This document shows positions 43,001-49,000 of a DNA stretch of 64,000 bases, one piece after another. The DNA is from Oopsacas minuta (Eukaryota; Porifera; Hexactinellida; Lyssacinosida; Leucopsacidae): assembly GCA_024704765.1 (NCBI GenBank), contig JAKMXF010000222.1, positions 496,001 to 560,000 of the forward strand, given 5' to 3'. The position numbers were made by a program, and so were the translations under genes. Positions within the stretch are counted from its first letter, which is position 1. Each line of letters begins with the position of its first letter. The notes under the pieces are model-generated. The model was not told the origin of the DNA. It was given only the letters and a program-made list of their open reading frames with translations, and made no database searches.

Positions 43001-46000
43001 TTAATACAATGGGAACTTATCCACTTGAAATATCTAGTCAGATTTATGTATCTTCACTTCTACCATTCACCAACTATACTTTTACTATTTTTGCTACTAA
43101 TGATGCTGGTTCTAGTCCTAATGTATCTGTCATAGAAGGAACTAATCCAGCTGGTATGTTTAAATGTGTTTATATTTATGAGACACATTTTGAACCACAT
43201 GATAGACTTTAAATGACCTTATCTATGAGAGCAGTTATAAGATACATATCATATATTATGTTCTTCAATGATTTACACTCTCCTGAGAGTATGTATCTGC
43301 TTTATTTATATAATTCTTCTTGTAGCACCTTCTCAACCTCCTCAGAACATTACAGCTTACTCCAACAGTGCTACTTCTATAACTGTAGCATACTATCCTC
43401 CTCCCTATTTCTATCAGAACGGTATCATCACGAGATATCTCATAACAATACAAGGAACTCCATTTGATTCAGAATTGAAAGAAATATCTGTACCAGTGAA
43501 TTTACCTGTCTATCCATTGTCGGAAGAAGGTAGATATATCTTCACACAACTACACGCTTATAACACATACTCTATTAGAGTTACAGCTGTTAACAGTGTG
43601 GGAGCAGGTCCTACCAGTTCCCCTATTACTGCAACTACACTACAATCAGGTAATTAATTCCCTTAAACAAGATATTTACTGATTATTTTCTCTTAAAATA
43701 CAAAAATTAGTCAGTTTCACTGACACATCAGAAGTGCAACTCAAAGTTCTTTTCCATAAATTTCCTTTTAATAACATTTGTAATTAACCGCTTGGATTAT
43801 TCATTATTTTCCTGGATCTGTGAAATATGATTAATATGCATTAAATTCTTTAGATTGAATTTGTAAATTAAGAATATGGAATATCAACTTTATACTTTAT
43901 ACGTCTGATTACTCTTCTTGCCTTCAAATTTTCGGAATCACTCTAATAGCCTAGAGACATTCTGCTAAGAGTGGCATTTCCCTATTTCGTCTTATTTCTA
44001 TAAATTGCTTATATCAATGGTATTCTATTATTTAGCTCCTACTGAGTCCCCACAGAATGTTACAGCTATTCCTATAAGCTCCACTTCTATTCTCTTAACC
44101 TGTCTTCCTCCTTCTCCCACTCTACAGAATGGACCTATTCGAAACTTTACAATACTCTATTACTCTGAATGGAATTCTGATATCATTGAGACAGCATCAA
44201 TATTGATAGATTCAAGTGAATCCTATCCATTCATGTTGTTAAGTCCAATTGTAATATCTTCACTACAACCATACACCAAATATACATTTAGTATAATTGC
44301 TATTAATGATGCTGGAGAAAGTCCCAATGTTACAGTTACAACCAGAACACGCATAGCAGGTATATAGATATTTGTATTTGTGTTGTTTCCTAACATTGTT
44401 TGATTTCTGAATCTTTCTAGCTCCTACTGAGTCTCCACAGAATATCACTGCTACAACTATAAACTCTACTACAATTCTCATAAACATGTATCCTCCTTCA
44501 GTTAACCATCAGAATGGACTCATTAGAAACTATTCAATATTCTATCAACAAGGAGAACAAGAAATAACATTATTCATTATTCTTAATACAATGGGAACTT
44601 ATCCACTTGAGATATCTAGTCAGATTTATGTATCTTCACTTCTACCATTCACTAACTATACTTTTACTATTATTGCTACTAATGATGCTGGTTCTAGTCC
44701 TAATGTATATATCATGGAAAGAACAAATCCAGCTGGTACGTTTCCCAATTCTCATATGAATTTGTAGTTGGAGTTTGTTATAATTGTCCTTGTAAATAGG
44801 CACTATTTATTACTAAGAATATAATTTATTCATTAAAATTTCTTATCCAGCCCAACCTCGGTAATACGAACACTAATGAATGGTTAAAATTTGTATTGCA
44901 TTATCTGCATTTGGTATTAACTGAAGTTATATCAATTGAATAGCCATTGTAGTGGCTTAAATCAATTTTTGTAAATACTTCGCTGATCGTCTTATCCGAC
45001 ATTCGTATTAACCGTATACGTATTGTTCTGGTACATATGACCACCCCTGCATGATCGGTCCTTTGGACTAAATGTACAAAACCTATGAAGATTTGGTACT
45101 TGTAGTCCCTCCGTATGTGCCAGAACAGTATTAACGAGGTTCCACTTTACTTATACTAATTAATTATTTAATTTCATTTACAGATTCCGTACCAATCATT
45201 ACATCTCCCCTGTCAGACAAGGTGTTAAATCCTGAGCTTTCCTTAACATACATCGAGCAATTTATCTGTGAAGCTACTGGATATCCTCCCCCTACTATCC
45301 TCTGGTACTCTAATAACGAGCCTGTAACAACTGGAGCTACGCTTACCCTTACTACCAGTAATGTAACTGACGGGAAAGAATACGTTTGTCAAGCTGAAAA
45401 TGATTTGGGATCTGACAGCCGAATAATTATTATCGCCATTGACCCTACTGATATTGCCATTAACAATGTTCTGGATGATATTGCTATTGTCTTGGATAAT
45501 CCATCAGAATTTGATCCAAATCAAGTTGGCCCTATAACAATTTTAATTTCCAATATTCTTCCTAATATTACAGATATTGATATATCAGAAATTGATGGGG
45601 TAAAGGATACATTAGCTAATACAGCTGACATCCTTGATGATCTCTTTGATGTTATTACTGATAATGATACAGCTATTTCACTGGATGATGCAGGTGATAT
45701 AGTTAATACAGCTGGAGACATTATTAACAAAGATTCTGAATTAGAAGATATTTCTATTAACACAGATCTATCAACTCAACAAATTAATATGGTAATTGGT
45801 AAATAATGAATTATCAATCCGCGGCTATTATAGTTAAACTGAAACAGGGATGGTGAAAAAATGCAGTTAACAGCCAATTTTGCTGTTTGCTGTTAACAAC
45901 TACAATTTTCCAAGAAATTAACAATTTGATTTTGCAGTTATTCTAGCTTTTAAACCAACAATTTATTGCCGTTATAGCCTAATTCGAATTGCTAAAAACC

Positions 46001-49000
46001 AATTTGAACTCTTAATATAGGTAATATAGTATATAGATAGAGGCAGTAACAAGCAGTTCAAAATTTTTCAAGTTAACCTATGAATTTATATCAACCACCT
46101 ATGTTGGTCTTGTCGAAACCTGAACAACCTGATGGCCTAGAGATATGAGAGTTGAAATTTAAGTTAGCGATAGCTGTTAACACCACGAATGTCCTTTAGC
46201 TGTTTCCCTCTCTGGCTGAAGGGATCAATTAAGTCCTCAAATATATTCAAGAGGACGCAATTTTCATTACAGGAATCAAATTTGTAGATTATCGTGAAAA
46301 ATTTCTCAACGGCAATATTATTTTCATCGATCCCTACTTTTACTCACGTTACTGTATATGTACGTGTAATATTACGTACAAGCATTGTAACATGTTAGCA
46401 CAGTGTATCCGCTTAATATCATACCTATAGGCAAATGTTAATCCCTGTATTCTATAATCTGGGAAGTTTCCCGCCCGGGATAATCTGGGAATCCAATTCG
46501 TATGCGTTGTAGTATGTTAAAGTGCTCAGTACTAACTGGCAATACATGTAGACACATATGCAAACGAGTTTGTTCACACTGTTCAGTTATGCGTGCTACA
46601 CAGTTATATTTCCACGTGTTTCCTTCTAACAGATTTCCACTCTTAACCTTCAAACTTGAATTCAATTATCCGGGAAGGATACCAAGTCTGACCACATTAT
46701 TATGGCAATAACCGAGTTTTTTTATCAATGAAGTAACGAAAATGGTTTTGAATTAGAACTTTTTATGGTAATAAGCTGGTTATCCTATTAAGCGGTATGA
46801 TAATATACGGGATTCATTGTAATAATAGCTCAGGGGCCTAGAAATATTATACGTAGGATACATCTGTTGTTATAGATAGGTTGATTACCTGGCTATTATT
46901 GAGACCCAAGATTAGGACTGTATTTCAGTGGCTAATAGGTAGGCGGTTATGTACGGTTAATCGCTATAGTTTAAATACAATTAGAAATTTTAAATTTCAG
47001 ATCTATTATTGTGGAAGATATCATGTTTATATTTTGTTATCTGTAGGGCGGAATTGCAATTGCTTCAGATGCTTTAGTTATTGCATTACTAACTATTGAA
47101 AAAGTATGCCATAACCTAGGCCTGAATTACTTCAAAGATGCTCTTATTCAGGATACTTTTGTTGTCAATAGGACCCATGTGAATATCTATGGAGCTAATA
47201 TTCCTATCTCTAACCAATTAACTGATGAAACTTTTCCATTAAATGAGAATTCGGAAAATAATATTATTATTCCAGAAAACGTGATAAGAGACCTGGCAGG
47301 TGATCAACTTAGCATGAAAGTAAGTAATACTTTTGATTATTTAATTGAAATTCTATGTTATCAAACTATGCATTACAATACTATTAAATGCAATCAACCT
47401 TACTGCTTTTATGAAAATATGTCAAAAGTCTCGAGATTATATAATAAGAATATCATATCAAAGGAAACTTTTTGGTCTCACCAAATTCGGAATAGCGAGG
47501 GTTGACTGTGTGTATGTGTCTATCTTTCTTCTAGGTTGTCATGGCTATTGTTGGAAAGTACGGAACTAAAGATTCTAATATCCACGAAACTGGTCTCGAG
47601 CAAGATTCTAAAATAGTGACGATAGTTATACCTGGCCGTAACGAGAGTGTATCATTGGTAGAGAATGTATGTTACAATATTATTATTAATTATATTAATT
47701 AACAATATACACATACGACGAAATTTGATTAACGAATAAGTAGGAATTTGACCAAAAATGTAACCCCTTATGAGTAACCGGGCTAATCCAAGAAAATTCT
47801 GTCCACAAATCTAGCATTATTTTATACAACGATGGAACTACATACAGAGTGTGGCTTATCGATCATCCAATAAATGTATGTACTTTATCCTCTATAGCTA
47901 CCCAGAACTTGGACAAATTCCTATTCCAATAGTTTCTTTAATATGGGATTTGGATGAATATTGTGTGTATACAAAAACACTATTCATACCCGAATTTATT
48001 GTAAAGACAACTCTTATTCTGAATTTATCACTTAGGCTACGATCATTTTCAATTCAGCGTTATCAAACTATTCGACAGATAGGATTGGTACTTATCTTAT
48101 AGGCAATCTGTGGTCTATAAACGGAATTCAAACTATTGATACAGCTATTTCTACCACCAGTCTAGTTGTAGATCATTTCACTAGTTTTGTAGTGTTCGCT
48201 ACTCATAGCATCTCTCCTTCATCTTCTTTACTTCAATACTACCTGGATATTTCTAGTTACATTCTATCTGCTATTTCAGTATTGTGTTTGATATGTTCCT
48301 TGTTTCTGTTCATCTTTGCAGGCAAGAAAGGGTTTTTCAAGATAGAAATAAATATCTTATATTTCAATCTTTGTGTCGCGTTGCTTTTTTCCACTATACT
48401 ATTTGTATTATACGGATTGAAGCCTGATGTGATAGGAATAAGCGATCTTCTATGCAAAATAATGGCAGCTATAATTCATTATTCGTGTATTTTAGTGTTC
48501 GCATGGGCCTTTGCTTTTGCCATTTACATATCTTACAAAATCAAGTTTGGTGAGTTTTAGAAGTTGTTCTTCATTTCTAATAAATTTTACTGAACACATA
48601 TTTCATTATATATTTTCTTCTATAGGAATTAGAAAGAATCGAAAGATCTATCCTTACATTATTATTTTCGCTTGGATTCTTCCTATTGTGTTCCCAGTTG
48701 TAACCTTGGCAATAAAGCTAGATGTGTATGTTGACGTCACAAACCACTGTTTCCCATCTCTCACTGATTATGTTCTTATCGGGTTGCTTGCTCCTGTATT
48801 ATTCATTGCTGCAATAACAATCGTGATGGTCGTCATATTATCAATTGCATTCGTGGTTGTTAGGAAAAAGATAGAAAATGAATTAATTCGAAATGAAATC
48901 AAGCATATACTGTTGTCAACTACTTTAATGACATGTATTCTGACTATCCCATGGTTTACACTGGTAATATTCATTTTCACTGAGAGCCCAGTGATTGAAT

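Noticed and set aside
47851-48102. Continuous 83-residue frame as an independent gene
   Set aside because: Its first part matches the GAIN/GPS strand and the rest runs into intron sequence before the 48103 acceptor.
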